A stretch of 64,000 bases of DNA from Clostridium sp. CAG:433 (GCA_000433675.1 FR893565.1:1-64000); one strand, 5' to 3'; shown: positions 26,449-36,934, counted from the stretch's first letter. Notes: generated by a model from the sequence alone, not told the origin. Numbers and translations are program-made.

Positions 26449-28062
26449 ATTTAATTCTGATAATATTGCTGGTAAAATTTGTTTCTTTCTTGAAACAAGT
26501 CCATCAACATAATATCCTTGTTTTATATCATCTAATTTATAAATACTTTCTAAAACACTCTTAGCATTTTCTGTAAATATTAAATATGATCCGTTTTTAA
26601 GTATATCAGTAATAGCAATTACTATAAATTTATATCCTTCTTTATTATTTATTTCTTCTAATTTTTCTATATAAGTATCAAGTTCATCAAATATTCTATC
26701 AACATCTAGTGTAAATACTTGACCTATAGCCATTTTTTCATCACCAATTGGGAATGATTTAAAATCACTTTTAATTACTTCTTCTTTTGTTAATCCTTCT
26801 AAAGATGTTCCTGCTTTAAACATATCAAGTGCATATTTTTCATAATCAACACCTGCGATTAATGCTAAATCTTCAGCAACTTTTTTATCTATTTCAGTAG
26901 TTGTTGGACTTTGTAAGCATAATGTATCTGATAATAATCCAGAAAGCATTATTCCCGCAATTTCCTTTGGAATTTCTACATTATTTTCTTTATACATAAA
27001 GTAAACTATTGTATTAGTAGATCCTACTGTCATATTTCTAAAATTAATTGGATTTGTTGTATTAATATTACCAATTTTATGGTGGTCAACAATTTCTAAT
27101 ATATTTGCTTCATCTAAACCTATTACACTTTGTTCTTTTTCTTGATGATCTACAAGCATAACTTTTTTATTATTCTTATTTATTATTTCTGTAATTCTTA
27201 TTAATCCTAAACATTCATCATTATTATTTAAAATTGGATAGTTGTTATGTTTTAATTTTTTAGTTGCTTCAATAAAATCAGTATAATAATCATTTTCTCT
27301 AAATATTTTAGATGTATCTTCTACAAGTAATGTTCCTATTTTATTTGATAAACAAATTAATTTAGATGTATGAAATGAATCTATATTTGTTTTTATTACA
27401 TTAATTTTATTATTTTCAGCAAGTTTTAAATTTTCTTCTGTTATTTTTTCTGGTCCTGTTACTACAATTAATTTTACATTATCATCAATTGCTTTTTTTA
27501 TAATATCTTGTCTATCTCCAACTATTAGGATGCTATCAGAGTTTAAATTAACATTACTTGTAAATGTATCACTATCATATGACGCAACAAGTACATTACC
27601 TTTTATTTCATCATCAAATTTTAATACTTCTTCACCACTAACAGTTTCAAGTATATTATTATAATTTGAATCTATTTTATCAAAATCATTACTAATTAAT
27701 TTTTTAGCAATATCTTTAATTGTTATTATTCCTTTGTATTTATTTCCATCTGTTACAACTGGAGTACCTGTTACTCCTTTTTCTGTTAAATATTTATAAA
27801 CACAATCTATTGATTTATTTTCATCAACAAATAATCCTTTATGATAATCCAAATCTTTTAATTGTAATTTAACATCATTTAAATATTTTGGTTCTTTAAC
27901 ACCAAATTTATCTAGTACATATTTTGTTTCTTTATTAATATGACCAAGTACTCTTGGTTCTGTATCCATTCCTAATTTATTTTTTAAATGTGATAAACTT
28001 ATTGCAGATGTTACTGCATCAGTATCTGGACTTTGATGTCCAAATATATAAACTTTATTCAT
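26446..28062 (-). CDS. ppaC: Family II manganese-dependent inorganic pyrophosphatase with regulatory CBS/DRTGG domains
   Basis: 538 aa. Hydrolyses pyrophosphate to phosphate and so pulls biosynthetic reactions forward. The N-terminal DHH domain has GHQSPDTDAV (H9, D13, D15). A CBS pair flanks a DRTGG domain (about residues 70-300). The DHH core then resumes with VDHQE and VDHHK, and the C-terminal DHHA2 domain carries VSRKKQILP. The ordinary enzyme is about 310 aa; the extra 230 residues are the adenine-nucleotide-sensing insert known in CBS-PPases of Clostridia and relatives. It is a single gene with its own terminator. Confidence 0.93.
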   Translation of the reverse strand: MNKVYIFGHQSPDTDAVTSAISLSHLKNKLGMDTEPRVLGHINKETKYVLDKFGVKEPKYLNDVKLQLKDLDYHKGLFVDENKSIDCVYKYLTEKGVTGTPVVTDGNKYKGIITIKDIAKKLISNDFDKIDSNYNNILETVSGEEVLKFDDEIKGNVLVASYDSDTFTSNVNLNSDSILIVGDRQDIIKKAIDDNVKLIVVTGPEKITEENLKLAENNKINVIKTNIDSFHTSKLICLSNKIGTLLVEDTSKIFRENDYYTDFIEATKKLKHNNYPILNNNDECLGLIRITEIINKNNKKVMLVDHQEKEQSVIGLDEANILEIVDHHKIGNINTTNPINFRNMTVGSTNTIVYFMYKENNVEIPKEIAGIMLSGLLSDTLCLQSPTTTEIDKKVAEDLALIAGVDYEKYALDMFKAGTSLEGLTKEEVIKSDFKSFPIGDEKMAIGQVFTLDVDRIFDELDTYIEKLEEINNKEGYKFIVIAITDILKNGSYLIFTENAKSVLESIYKLDDIKQGYYVDGLVSRKKQILPAILSELN

Positions 28063-28110
28063 TTTATTATTACTCCTCCTTTTAACAATATTATTTTATT
28101 ACTTTTTTTA

Positions 28111-28950
28111 CTATTTTTCAATCTCTTTATTCTTATATGTGTAAACATAAGCCATATCATTATTTACGCTTGGATTACTCTTATATTCAATCTTATCAAA
28201 CAAAGTGTCTTTTTCTTCATCAGAATAAAAACACTGAATCTTTCCTCTTTCTGATAACATATTTCTAAATGATTCTAATATCAATTTTTCTCTTTTTTTA
28301 ATTTCTTTTTCACTCATGCTTGTTATATCATGTGATAAATATATAAAATCATATGGTTCTTTTACTTTACTTTCTATTTTTTCATCTTTTGAATAAATGA
28401 ATTTTACATCTTTTTCTTTTATATTTTTTGCAAGTTCACCATAACCTTTACTTAATGCGCTTCTAACTAAAGTTGATAATTCTTCAAAACTATATCTATC
28501 AGGTTCTATTAATTTTGATCTCCTAATTCTTTTGCCTATATAAATTTTATATAATTCGTCAAAAAAATATCTTGTTTTATCATCTAAATTATCTCTTATA
28601 GATTTATATACATCGTAATTAAATGTATAACTATATCTTCCATGCGTATTCATAAGAAAACTATAGTAATCTTTAAATCTTAAATCTAAAGCAGCAATTT
28701 TTAACTTCATAAAGTATTCATCAAATCTATTATCACTAAATGCTGTAACATTCCCACCGTAAGATATTATATCAAATATTTCATCTGAAGAATTGATTTT
28801 ACATATTGTATTTTTATCTTTTAACTTTATTTTTTTAAATGATTTTAATGATTGATCTGAAAATAATTTTACTGGTCTATATCCAGTTTTTTCATAAACA
28901 TTTCCTTCTATAAAATCACGAGCTACTACTATATCTTTTTCTACTTGCAT
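28111..28950 (-). CDS. Possible SAM-dependent transferase (DUF3419/BtaA-like)
   Basis: 279 aa from the chosen start. The segment ICKINSSDEIFDIISYGGNVTAFSDNRFDEYFMKLKIAALDL resembles the nucleotide-binding opening of DUF3419 and class I methyltransferase-like proteins, in which a glycine-rich loop is followed by an acidic residue and a run of helices. Key glycines are weak, so the assignment is tentative and the natural substrate is unknown. The frame can extend upstream, but the start is set by GGAGAG seven T residues before this ATG. That ribosome site is also the 3' arm of the terminator hairpin of the previous gene. It lies directly downstream of the VanY-type gene. Confidence 0.4.
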   Translation of the reverse strand: MQVEKDIVVARDFIEGNVYEKTGYRPVKLFSDQSLKSFKKIKLKDKNTICKINSSDEIFDIISYGGNVTAFSDNRFDEYFMKLKIAALDLRFKDYYSFLMNTHGRYSYTFNYDVYKSIRDNLDDKTRYFFDELYKIYIGKRIRRSKLIEPDRYSFEELSTLVRSALSKGYGELAKNIKEKDVKFIYSKDEKIESKVKEPYDFIYLSHDITSMSEKEIKKREKLILESFRNMLSERGKIQCFYSDEEKDTLFDKIEYKSNPSVNNDMAYVYTYKNKEIEK

Positions 28951-28984
28951 AAAAAAACTCTCCTTTTTTTGGTTTCGGAGAGTT
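28951..28984 (-). terminator. Hairpin that is both a terminator of the vanY-like gene and a cover for the next ribosome site
   Basis: An 8-bp GC-containing stem (28956-28963 with 28977-28984) is followed by seven T residues on the minus strand and then the ATG of the next gene. The 3' arm of the stem is the Shine-Dalgarno sequence GGAGAG. Confidence 0.7.
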
Positions 28985-29005
28985 ATTATATCATAAAAAT
29001 TAATA

Positions 29006-30418
29006 TTATTCACTATATTTTGATGTTATATTTAAATATTCTTCTAGTGTTTTACCAGTATTATATACTTTTTCTGCAAGTTCCTTACCTAAATATCTTA
29101 CATGCCATGGTTCATATTTATAACCTGTTATTTCTTCTTTACCTTTTGGATACCTTATTATAAATCCGTATTTATAACAATTTTTTTCTATCCATATTGC
29201 TTCAGGAGTACCTTCAAATGATGAATCTATTATATTTAAATCCATTGCAAGCCCTGTTTGATGTTCAGAATGTCCTGGTCTTGCTGAATATGTATCTGCT
29301 TTTGCTTTACCATCTTTTAAAACATAACTATTATATAAATTTGTTTGAAGTGAATATGATCTATAACCAGACGCAATCCATAATTTTATATTATCATTTT
29401 TAGCAGCATTTTGCATTTCATCAAATGCATTTTTAGCATCCACCGAAAGTGATCCAGGATCATAGTCCTTTGGCAAAGAATATGTTTTATTAACAATAAG
29501 TATTCCATTTACATATGTTAAACCATCTATATTTTTTATTTCTGGTTCATTATTTGAAGTATTTTCTTCTTTTACATCATTATTTTCTTTTACTTCTTCT
29601 TTTTTCTTAGCTTCTACTTTTATTACAATAGATTTTATTAATTTTTGTGTCTTATGTTTTATAGTTATTTTTGAAATACCATCTTTTTTAGCAATTATAT
29701 TGCCTTTATTATCTTTCATGAATATATCACCTATTTTAGTATATTCATATTCTTTTAAAGTTGCATTATCTGGTTCATATGTTACATTTAATTTTATAGT
29801 ATCTCCAGTTTCTGCTTTTAAATCTCGTATATTCATTTTAGTTACACTTATATAAGTTACAAAATATCTTTTATACTTTTTATTTTGAGAAATTGTTATA
29901 TTTTTACTTGCTTTATTTTTTAATTTAATAGTCTCAACATTACCCTCTTTTGTAACTCCATATATATCAACATATTTATTTTTTAGTAAATAATTTGGTA
30001 AAGATATATTAAATTTATCAGAGTTTTTAATTATATTACTATTTTCTATTACAAACGATTTATCATTACTATAATTTTTGTATGCTAATTTTTTGTTAGA
30101 TTTTTCTATTTTTAAACTCATATTTTTACTTATATTTTTGCTTGGTAAAATAACATAAGCATTTTTATATTGTATTTTTAAGTTTAAATTATTTTCTTTT
30201 ATATAGCTTATTGTCTTATTATATAATTTTAATTTACTATATTTCTTTTTTATTACAACCGTATTATTTTTGGCGTTTGGAAGACTATTATATATATTAC
30301 TATTATATATAACATATGGTATAAAGTTCGCTAAAAAGATTATTAAAGCAAAAACAACTAATACCATAATTATTCTATCTACTCTAAGTTTTCTTTTTTT
30401 CTTTCTTTTTTTACTCAT
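29006..30418 (-). CDS. VanY-type D-alanyl-D-alanine carboxypeptidase with an Ig-like domain
   Basis: 470 aa membrane-anchored peptidoglycan enzyme that trims the terminal D-Ala from stem peptides. A basic N-terminus and one membrane helix (about residues 15-37) precede a linker region, a bacterial Ig-like (Big_2) domain near residues 190-270, and the C-terminal M15B peptidase. Catalytic features: SGYRSY at 350-355, GHSEHQTGLAMD with zinc ligands H386 and D393, and EPWHVRY with E436 and H439. This is probably wall remodelling rather than vancomycin resistance, because no vanH/A/X or vanR/S lies nearby. Confidence 0.88.
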   Translation of the reverse strand: MSKKRKKKRKLRVDRIIMVLVVFALIIFLANFIPYVIYNSNIYNSLPNAKNNTVVIKKKYSKLKLYNKTISYIKENNLNLKIQYKNAYVILPSKNISKNMSLKIEKSNKKLAYKNYSNDKSFVIENSNIIKNSDKFNISLPNYLLKNKYVDIYGVTKEGNVETIKLKNKASKNITISQNKKYKRYFVTYISVTKMNIRDLKAETGDTIKLNVTYEPDNATLKEYEYTKIGDIFMKDNKGNIIAKKDGISKITIKHKTQKLIKSIVIKVEAKKKEEVKENNDVKEENTSNNEPEIKNIDGLTYVNGILIVNKTYSLPKDYDPGSLSVDAKNAFDEMQNAAKNDNIKLWIASGYRSYSLQTNLYNSYVLKDGKAKADTYSARPGHSEHQTGLAMDLNIIDSSFEGTPEAIWIEKNCYKYGFIIRYPKGKEEITGYKYEPWHVRYLGKELAEKVYNTGKTLEEYLNITSKYSE

Positions 30419-30468
30419 AAACGTTTACCTTCAGTAATATTATAGCATATTTCAAAAAATAAATGTAA

Positions 30469-30502
30469 ACTAAAAAGCCATAAATGTAAAATTTATGACT
30501 AT
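30469..30502 (-). terminator. Terminator after the prepilin peptidase gene
   Basis: A 9-bp stem with one G-T pair (30476-30484 with 30492-30500) and a short T-run on the minus strand. Confidence 0.6.
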
Positions 30503-30505
30503 TAA

Positions 30506-31315
30506 TTAATATAAAAGACTTAAAAGTGTATTAAAATCAACTCTTGTTAAAAATAATATTAAAGCAGAAATAGCTAAATATGGACCAAATGGAAGCATAT
30601 GTTCATCTTTTCTATAAACATTTATTATTGCAACTGGAAGCGCTAAAAATGATGCTAAAAAGACTACTACAATTGATAATCTCCATCCTAAAACAAAACC
30701 AATTAGAGCCATCATTTTTATGTCTCCGCCGCCCATCGAATCTTTTTTAAACAAAGCATTTCCTATCATTCTTATTAAATACATTATTAGGAACATTGCC
30801 ATTCCATCCATAAGTATAAATAAAAGTTCATATCCAAAACTTAATAAACTAGTTATTACTTCAGTTTTATATAATATTATTAATTTTATTATTATAAGTA
30901 CTATCGAAAAAAATATATTAACTTCATCTGGTATTATCATATATTTTATATCACTAATCATTATTATTACCATTGCTGATATAAATGTTAATGAATAAAT
31001 AATATTAATTATTTCTGGATATACATCTTTATATGCTAAATAACCAAGTACAAAAAGCACACCAGTTAGAAGTTCAAACATAGGATAAAAAAGTGATATC
31101 TTTTCATGACAATGTTTACATCTTCCTTTTTGAAATATATAAGATAGTATTGGTATTAATTCTAGTGCACCAAGTTTATGATTACAATTAGTACAATGTG
31201 ATGGTGGATATACAATAGACATATCATTTGGAAGTCTATAACCTACTACATTAAAAAATGAGCCAAAGCAAATACCAATTATAAATATCATTATACTGTA
31301 AATTATTATTTCCAT
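30506..31315 (-). CDS. comC: Prepilin peptidase / methyltransferase (type IV pilus or competence)
   Basis: 269 aa polytopic membrane aspartyl protease that cleaves prepilin leaders after Gly and usually methylates the new N-terminus. Near the start are GSFFNVVGYRLP and the zinc motif CTNC...CKHC, followed by about seven membrane helices. The two catalytic aspartates lie in SDIKYMIIPDE and GGGDIKMMA. Two ATGs stand side by side; the second is 6 bases from AGGAG and is preferred. It lies 9-12 bp downstream of the platform protein gene. Its likely substrate in this window is the LRR pilin (5462-8068), and other pilins may lie elsewhere. Confidence 0.92.
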   Translation of the reverse strand: MEIIIYSIMIFIIGICFGSFFNVVGYRLPNDMSIVYPPSHCTNCNHKLGALELIPILSYIFQKGRCKHCHEKISLFYPMFELLTGVLFVLGYLAYKDVYPEIINIIYSLTFISAMVIIMISDIKYMIIPDEVNIFFSIVLIIIKLIILYKTEVITSLLSFGYELLFILMDGMAMFLIMYLIRMIGNALFKKDSMGGGDIKMMALIGFVLGWRLSIVVVFLASFLALPVAIINVYRKDEHMLPFGPYLAISALILFLTRVDFNTLLSLLY

Positions 31316-31327
31316 CATGTTCTCCTT

Positions 31328-32989
31328 CTATAATATGTTTTCATACATACTAAACATTGGTATTATTACTGCAAGTAATATTCCACCTACTACAACTGCT
31401 AAGAATATAATCATAAGTGGCTCAATTAAAGCCTTAATTCTTGTTATTGCATTAATATGTTCTTCTGCATAATAATCTGCTACCTTCTCCATCATTAAAC
31501 CTAATTGTCCTGTTTTTTCACCCGTAACAATCATTTGGTATGCTATATTTGGAAAAGCCCAATTATCTTTAAACGCTACTGATATATTTTCACCCTTTGA
31601 AAGAGCTATAACAGCATCATATATTATCGATTTATATATTTCATTATCTGTTATTCTACCTAATATATCCATACTATCTGTTATAAATATATTATTATTA
31701 ATAAGAGTCGCAAATGTTTTAGAAAACATTGTCATTTCGTTATAAATAATTATATTACCTACGACAGGTATATGCATAATCATATATTGAATATTTGATT
31801 TAAATGAAACACTTTTTTTAAATAATATAACAAATGTAGATACTATTAAAAGTATTACAAGTATTATTATTAAATACTTTGATCTAACAAAATTACTTAT
31901 ATTTATTATTGCTTTTGTAATACCTGGGAGTTCCGCACCTAGGTTTTTATAAATATTTACAAATTGTGGAACTACTGAAACAATAATATAAATAATTATT
32001 ATAATTGCAAATATAAATACAAATAATGGATACATCATTGCATTTACCATTTCTTTTCTTGATTTCTCAACTGATTTATAATATTCTGCCTGTTCGTCTA
32101 ATACTTCTGGTAAATCACCTGTCATTTCTGCAGCTTTTACCATATTTATTAAAAGTTTTGGAAATATTACACCCATTCTAATCATTGCTTCAGATAAAGT
32201 TGCTCCCATAGATAGTTCATATACAACTGATTTCCATATTGTTTTATCTGATTCTGTTTTAGATTGTGTTGATAATATTTTTATTGAATCTACTATTGGA
32301 ATACCTGCTTTTAAATAAGTTGATAATTGTGTTAAATAAAATACTAATATAGACTTTTTCATTGGTCTATTAAGTGCAATATCTGTATTAAACATATTGG
32401 CTTTAGCAACTGCTTTTATTTCATATACTTTATAACCTTCTGATAATAAATATGAATGAACATCAAGTTTTGAGTATCCTAAAAATGATCCTTTTTCTAT
32501 TTTACCTTCTGGATTTAATGCAGAATACTTAAATATTAACTTTTCTGTACTTCTTTTAGCATCTTCTGAATTAATATCAAGCGCAACAATTTGTTTTCTT
32601 CTATCTTGTCTTTTATTTTTTTCAAATATATCTTTTTCTTTTATTTTTTGAAGTAAACTTTTTTTGTTTTGTTTTTGAAGTTCTTTTTGTCTTAACTTTT
32701 CTTTTCTCATTTCTTCTTTTGCTTTTTTATGCTCTTCTTTTGTTATAACAAATTCTTTAGCACTATCACTAGATTCATCATTTTTAAATTTTAATGTTTC
32801 ATTTTTTATTTCTTCATCTCTAACATTTTTACTTAAATCTATTTTTTCTTTTGTGTTATTAGTATCTTTTTTCATAAGTTTATTAACTCCTAAATTTATA
32901 CTTTTTACTATATTAAAAGGTAGTAAAATAATAAATAAAAATATTTTACCGATATAACCAAAAATTGAAGTTTTATTATCTTTATCCAT
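31328..32989 (-). CDS. comGB: Type IV pilus / competence inner-membrane platform protein (PilC/GspF/ComGB family)
   Basis: 553 aa. Residues of about 15-35 form an extra N-terminal membrane helix, followed by a long charged lysine-rich segment (to about 140) not usual for the family. The two T2SSF domains follow, the first opening with FYLTQLSTYLKAGIPIVDSI and the second with MFSKTFATLINNNIFITDSM, each with its ending helices. The matching assembly ATPase (ComGA/PilB) is not in this window. The frame can be extended upstream, but AGGTGGT lies just before this ATG. It is cotranscribed with the prepilin peptidase. Confidence 0.9.
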   Translation of the reverse strand: MDKDNKTSIFGYIGKIFLFIILLPFNIVKSINLGVNKLMKKDTNNTKEKIDLSKNVRDEEIKNETLKFKNDESSDSAKEFVITKEEHKKAKEEMRKEKLRQKELQKQNKKSLLQKIKEKDIFEKNKRQDRRKQIVALDINSEDAKRSTEKLIFKYSALNPEGKIEKGSFLGYSKLDVHSYLLSEGYKVYEIKAVAKANMFNTDIALNRPMKKSILVFYLTQLSTYLKAGIPIVDSIKILSTQSKTESDKTIWKSVVYELSMGATLSEAMIRMGVIFPKLLINMVKAAEMTGDLPEVLDEQAEYYKSVEKSRKEMVNAMMYPLFVFIFAIIIIIYIIVSVVPQFVNIYKNLGAELPGITKAIINISNFVRSKYLIIILVILLIVSTFVILFKKSVSFKSNIQYMIMHIPVVGNIIIYNEMTMFSKTFATLINNNIFITDSMDILGRITDNEIYKSIIYDAVIALSKGENISVAFKDNWAFPNIAYQMIVTGEKTGQLGLMMEKVADYYAEEHINAITRIKALIEPLMIIFLAVVVGGILLAVIIPMFSMYENIL

Positions 32990-33098
32990 AATACCACCTA
33001 TTATTCTATTTTCTATACTAGTATTATAACACACCAGAAAAATTTTTTAAACTATTTTTTCCTCATTCATATAATATACAAGAAGGAGGTATACTTTT

Positions 33099-33422
33099 AT
33101 GTTTAATCCAAATCTACTTTATATGCCTGGAAGAAGTATTTTACCTATTGCTAGAAAAACAATAAATTGGGCTGGACTACTTAGTAATACACAAAAAACA
33201 CTTAATATTGTTAATCAAGCAATACCTATTGTTTATCAAGTAAAGCCTATGATTAATAATGCTAAAACAATGTTTAAGATTGCTAGTGAATTAACTAAGT
33301 CAAATACAAATGAAAACTCAAATGTTCAAAACAATGCAAATGAAAGTAACAGTACCCAAAGTAATAGTTATAGTGTAAATAATAGTTCATCAAATAATGA
33401 TGGTCCTTCCTTCTTCATTTAA
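33099..33422 (+). CDS. Small YqfQ/VrrA-like protein
   Basis: 107 aa. The N-terminal 65 residues (LLSNTQKTLNIVNQAIPIVYQVKPMINNAKTMFKIASELTK) resemble the YqfQ/VrrA family of Bacilli, with its conserved pattern of a 'TLN..Q..P...Q..P...N....' helix. The rest is an Asn/Ser-rich disordered tail. GGAGG precedes the ATG. YqfQ in B. subtilis lies close to trmK and sigA, as here, which supports the call. Its function is not established; some family members are linked to spores. Confidence 0.6.
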   Translation: MFNPNLLYMPGRSILPIARKTINWAGLLSNTQKTLNIVNQAIPIVYQVKPMINNAKTMFKIASELTKSNTNENSNVQNNANESNSTQSNSYSVNNSSSNNDGPSFFI

Positions 33423-33450
33423 AAAAAGACAAAATTAATTGTCTTTTTCT
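33421..33450. terminator. Bidirectional terminator between the YqfQ-like gene and trmK
   Basis: A 10-bp stem AAAAAGACAA / TTGTCTTTTT (33423-33432 with 33439-33448) with A-runs and T-runs on both sides, between convergent genes. Confidence 0.8.
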
Positions 33451-34109
33451 AATTCTTCTTTTATTATTTTTATAAGTCTCATATGATGAAGTCTACTCAT
33501 AACATTATTTTTTGGAAGTTGCAATAATAAATTTTCATATTTTAATAATTTTTTAGAGTAATAATCTTTAAATAATTCATCTTTATTTTCCATTAATCTA
33601 GGCCCAAAATATATTTGATTATAATTATATTTTTCTACTCCTCTTTTGAATTCTATAATTGTATAAATTATATCTTTATCAAGGACAAGTTTTTCTCTTG
33701 TTATTTTAAAACCTAATTTAATTACAGATTTTCTAAGTTTTACAACATCTGTATTAGATTGAACTATTATTTTATTTATATCTTTTAATTTTTCAGAATT
33801 ACTTAAAATCTTTTCAATATTATTATATCCCATTCCTGCGATAATAATAGTATCTACTTCGCCTTCTTTAATAACATCAAGTCCATCACCAAGTCTTAAG
33901 GAAATTTTTCTTTCCATAGAATATTTTTCTATGTTTTTTTTAGCTTGTTTAATTGCCCCTTCATGTATATCAGAGGCAATTATTTTTCTATTTTTTATAT
34001 TTTCTTTTATATAAATATCAAGTAGTGCATGATCACAACCAATATCTATAATTCTATCTTCTTTATCTACAAATTCTGTTATTGCTTTTAATCTTTTTGA
34101 TAATCTCAT
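33435..34109 (-). CDS. trmK: tRNA (adenine22-N1)-methyltransferase
   Basis: 224 aa. Methylates N1 of adenine 22 in tRNA using SAM. It opens with the family block MRLSKRLKAITEFV, then the SAM loop IIDIGCDHALLDIYI and the GMGYNNIEKIL motif. The C-terminal helical arm is typical of TrmK. A longer frame begins at a TTG, but the ATG two bases after the rpoD stop codon is the natural, translationally coupled start. It is the third gene of dnaG-rpoD-trmK, a layout close to that of B. subtilis. Confidence 0.92.
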   Translation of the reverse strand: MRLSKRLKAITEFVDKEDRIIDIGCDHALLDIYIKENIKNRKIIASDIHEGAIKQAKKNIEKYSMERKISLRLGDGLDVIKEGEVDTIIIAGMGYNNIEKILSNSEKLKDINKIIVQSNTDVVKLRKSVIKLGFKITREKLVLDKDIIYTIIEFKRGVEKYNYNQIYFGPRLMENKDELFKDYYSKKLLKYENLLLQLPKNNVMSRLHHMRLIKIIKEELEKDN

Positions 34110-34110
34110 T

Positions 34111-35202
34111 TTAATCAACCAAATAATCCTTTAATTTTTTACTTCTTGATGGATGACGTAATTTTCTAAGTGCTTTTGCTTCTATTTGTCTAATTCTTTC
34201 TCTTGTAACACCAAATATAGTTCCTACTTCTTCTAGTGTTCTACAAGTTCCATCTATTAAACCAAATCTAAGTTTTATAACTTGTTCTTCTCTTTCTGTT
34301 AATGTTAATAATAATTCTGAAATTTCATCTTTAAGTACTTCATTAATCGCGTATTCTTCTGGGCTTAAACTACTATCATCTTTAACGAAATCTCCTAAAT
34401 GTGAATCATCTTCTTCACCAATTGGAGTTTCAAGTGATAGTGGATCCAAAGATATTTTAATTATTTCTCTTACTTTATCTTCTGTTGTATTAAGTGCTTT
34501 AGCAAGTTCTTCTTCTGTTGGTTCTCTATCTAGTTCTAGAGTCATTTGTCTTTGAACTCTTTTTAATTTATTAATAGTTTCTACCATATGAACTGGTACT
34601 CTTATTGTTTTTGCTTGGTCAGCAATTGCTCTTGTTATTGCTTGACGAATCCACCATGTTGCATATGTTGAAAATCTGTATCCTTTAGATGAATCAAATT
34701 TATCTACTGCTTTCATAAGTCCAATATTACCTTCTTGTATTAAATCTAGGAATGATAAATTTCTACCTACATATCTTTTAGCAATTGATACAACAAGTCT
34801 AAGGTTAGATTCAGCAAGTATTGCTTTTGCTTCTTCATCACCTTCATCTATTCTTTTTGATAATTCAAGTTCTTCATCAAGTGATATAAGGCTTATTTTA
34901 CCTATTTCTTTTAAATACATTCTAACAGGATCATTAATACTTAAATTTTTAGGTATTTCAATATCTTCTAAAAGTAAATCATCAGCTTCTCCGCCATCTT
35001 CTGAACCAGCATCCATTTCAGAATCTGCGACTACTTCTATGTTATTATCATTTAAAAAATTATATAAGTCATCTAAAGATTCAGAATCCATATCTAAACC
35101 TTTTAGGGCTGCTGCTAGTTCTTCAAATGTTAAAAATCCTTTTTCTTTTCCTTTCTTTAATAGTTCTTCTTTTCTTTCTTCAAATGTTTTTATCTCATTC
35201 AT
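34111..35202 (-). CDS. rpoD: Primary sigma factor (sigma-A)
   Basis: 363 aa housekeeping sigma-70 factor. A short region 1.1 and acidic linker are followed by region 1.2 ([11 protein letters not shown]), regions 2.1-2.4 including [19 protein letters not shown] and [22 protein letters not shown], region 3, and region 4 with the helix-turn-helix [30 protein letters not shown]. The start overlaps the dnaG stop (ATGA arrangement) with GGAGAG upstream. A sigma-H-like site sits before dnaG, and the B. subtilis sigA operon is likewise known to have a sigma-H promoter. Confidence 0.97.
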   Translation of the reverse strand: MNEIKTFEERKEELLKKGKEKGFLTFEELAAALKGLDMDSESLDDLYNFLNDNNIEVVADSEMDAGSEDGGEADDLLLEDIEIPKNLSINDPVRMYLKEIGKISLISLDEELELSKRIDEGDEEAKAILAESNLRLVVSIAKRYVGRNLSFLDLIQEGNIGLMKAVDKFDSSKGYRFSTYATWWIRQAITRAIADQAKTIRVPVHMVETINKLKRVQRQMTLELDREPTEEELAKALNTTEDKVREIIKISLDPLSLETPIGEEDDSHLGDFVKDDSSLSPEEYAINEVLKDEISELLLTLTEREEQVIKLRFGLIDGTCRTLEEVGTIFGVTRERIRQIEAKALRKLRHPSRSKKLKDYLVD

Positions 35203-36934
35203 CTTTATTACTCTCCTTTATTTTTAAATCTACTATTTTTTGCGCTATTTCCATTCTTTTAACACTATTTGATTCGTTTTTTAACTCACTTGTAAGTTTT
35301 ACAATTTGATTATTATACAAGCTTTCTTTAATTACGTCAAAATAATTGTCAATATTATCATTTAATTCATCTTCTGTATACTTTAAATCTGATATATCAA
35401 CTACTAAATTTATTAGTTCTTTTTTATCTTCTAAATATATTATGAAGTCACTTAAGTTAAAACTATTAAACTTCTTATAAAAAAGTACTATTTCACTCGC
35501 AAGTTTTCTTTCTGTATCATTTGGTAAATATGATAAATTGTTAAAATAATAAAGTATCATATTATTATCATTTATCATTCTATACAAAATATACTTAGAT
35601 GCTTTTTCATATTTATTTATTTTTATATTTTTTGGTTTATGAGTTATAATTACTTTTTTTTCTGAATCTTTTAATTTTGATTTTATTAGATCATATGAAA
35701 CATTAGTTGATTCTGATAATTTTTTTATTTCTATTTCTCTTACTATATCATCATCTATTTTTTCAAATTCTTTTATCATAACATTTATATAGTTAGATAC
35801 TTCTTTACTATCATTAAAATCAATATTTTCTTTATAACTAGATAATTTATAATCATATACACTTTGTGCATGAGACAAATTATAAATCATTTTGTCTTTT
35901 CCTTTTGTAAGTATATATTCATCTGGATCTAAATTATCTTCTAGTCTTACAACCTTTATATTACTATCGTTTCCATTAGCAAGTTCAATAAATGCATTAG
36001 TTGCTTTTTCTCCTGCTTTATCTCCATCAAACATAAGTGTTATATTTGGTGCGAGTTTTTGAATTAAATTAAGCTGATATTTTGTAACTGCTGTACCCAT
36101 TGTTGCAACAACATTTACAATACCAATAGTGCTTAATCTTATTACATCCATGAAACCTTCTACAACAATTATATTTTTTTCTTTTCTTGCTTCTTTTTTT
36201 GCAATGTGATAGTTATATAAAAGTTCACCTTTTTTAAATATTTCTGTTTCTTTTGTATTAATATATTTGCTTTCGCTTTTTTGATTATATATTCTACCTG
36301 AAAAACCTACTACATTTCCTTCTAAATCATAAAGTGGAAACATTATTCTATTTTTATAAATATCATATATATTATTTCCATTTTGAACAGCAACTCCAGA
36401 TGATACTATATCATCATCTTTAAACCCTTTTGCTTTTAAAGCATTGCATAATTCAGAATCAGAAAGTGAAAGCCCTATATTAAAGTTTTTAATAACATCT
36501 TCATCTATTTTTCTGTTTAACAAATATTTTTTTGCATCTTTACCATAAACAGTATTTAAGTTGTTTTGATAAAATTTATAAGCAATATTATAAATGTCAT
36601 ATAATGGTGACTTTTTAGTATTTTCCTTTTTACTTGTACTTATATCAATACTAACACCTATTTTATCCGCAACTATTTTTACTGCTTCATAAAATGAAAC
36701 TTTTTCATATTCCATTACAAAATTAAATACATTACCAGCATTACCACAAACAAAGCATTTGTATACTCCCTTTTCAGGTGATACACTCATACTAGGATTA
36801 TGATCATCATGAAATGGACATATTCCAAAATAATTTTTACCTCTTTGTGTTAAAGGTACATAATCTCTAATAATATCTACTATATTTGCTTTTCTTTGTA
36901 TGCTAAGTATTTCTTCATAAGAAATGTTAGCCAT
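35195..36934 (-). CDS. dnaG: DNA primase
   Basis: 579 aa. Makes RNA primers at the replication fork. The N-terminal zinc finger is C39-x2-H42-x17-C60-x2-C63, followed by the catalytic core and Toprim domain with VEGFMDVI and [10 protein letters not shown]. The C-terminal helicase-interaction region is divergent, as is usual. GGAGTGATTAA precedes the ATG. First gene of the macromolecular synthesis operon, overlapping rpoD by 8 bp. Confidence 0.95.
   Translation of the reverse strand: MANISYEEILSIQRKANIVDIIRDYVPLTQRGKNYFGICPFHDDHNPSMSVSPEKGVYKCFVCGNAGNVFNFVMEYEKVSFYEAVKIVADKIGVSIDISTSKKENTKKSPLYDIYNIAYKFYQNNLNTVYGKDAKKYLLNRKIDEDVIKNFNIGLSLSDSELCNALKAKGFKDDDIVSSGVAVQNGNNIYDIYKNRIMFPLYDLEGNVVGFSGRIYNQKSESKYINTKETEIFKKGELLYNYHIAKKEARKEKNIIVVEGFMDVIRLSTIGIVNVVATMGTAVTKYQLNLIQKLAPNITLMFDGDKAGEKATNAFIELANGNDSNIKVVRLEDNLDPDEYILTKGKDKMIYNLSHAQSVYDYKLSSYKENIDFNDSKEVSNYINVMIKEFEKIDDDIVREIEIKKLSESTNVSYDLIKSKLKDSEKKVIITHKPKNIKINKYEKASKYILYRMINDNNMILYYFNNLSYLPNDTERKLASEIVLFYKKFNSFNLSDFIIYLEDKKELINLVVDISDLKYTEDELNDNIDNYFDVIKESLYNNQIVKLTSELKNESNSVKRMEIAQKIVDLKIKESNKDE

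Noticed and set aside
29006..30418. VanY-type gene as evidence of vancomycin resistance
   Set aside because: There is no ligase, dehydrogenase, VanX or two-component pair nearby, and the fusion to an Ig-like domain suits housekeeping wall trimming.
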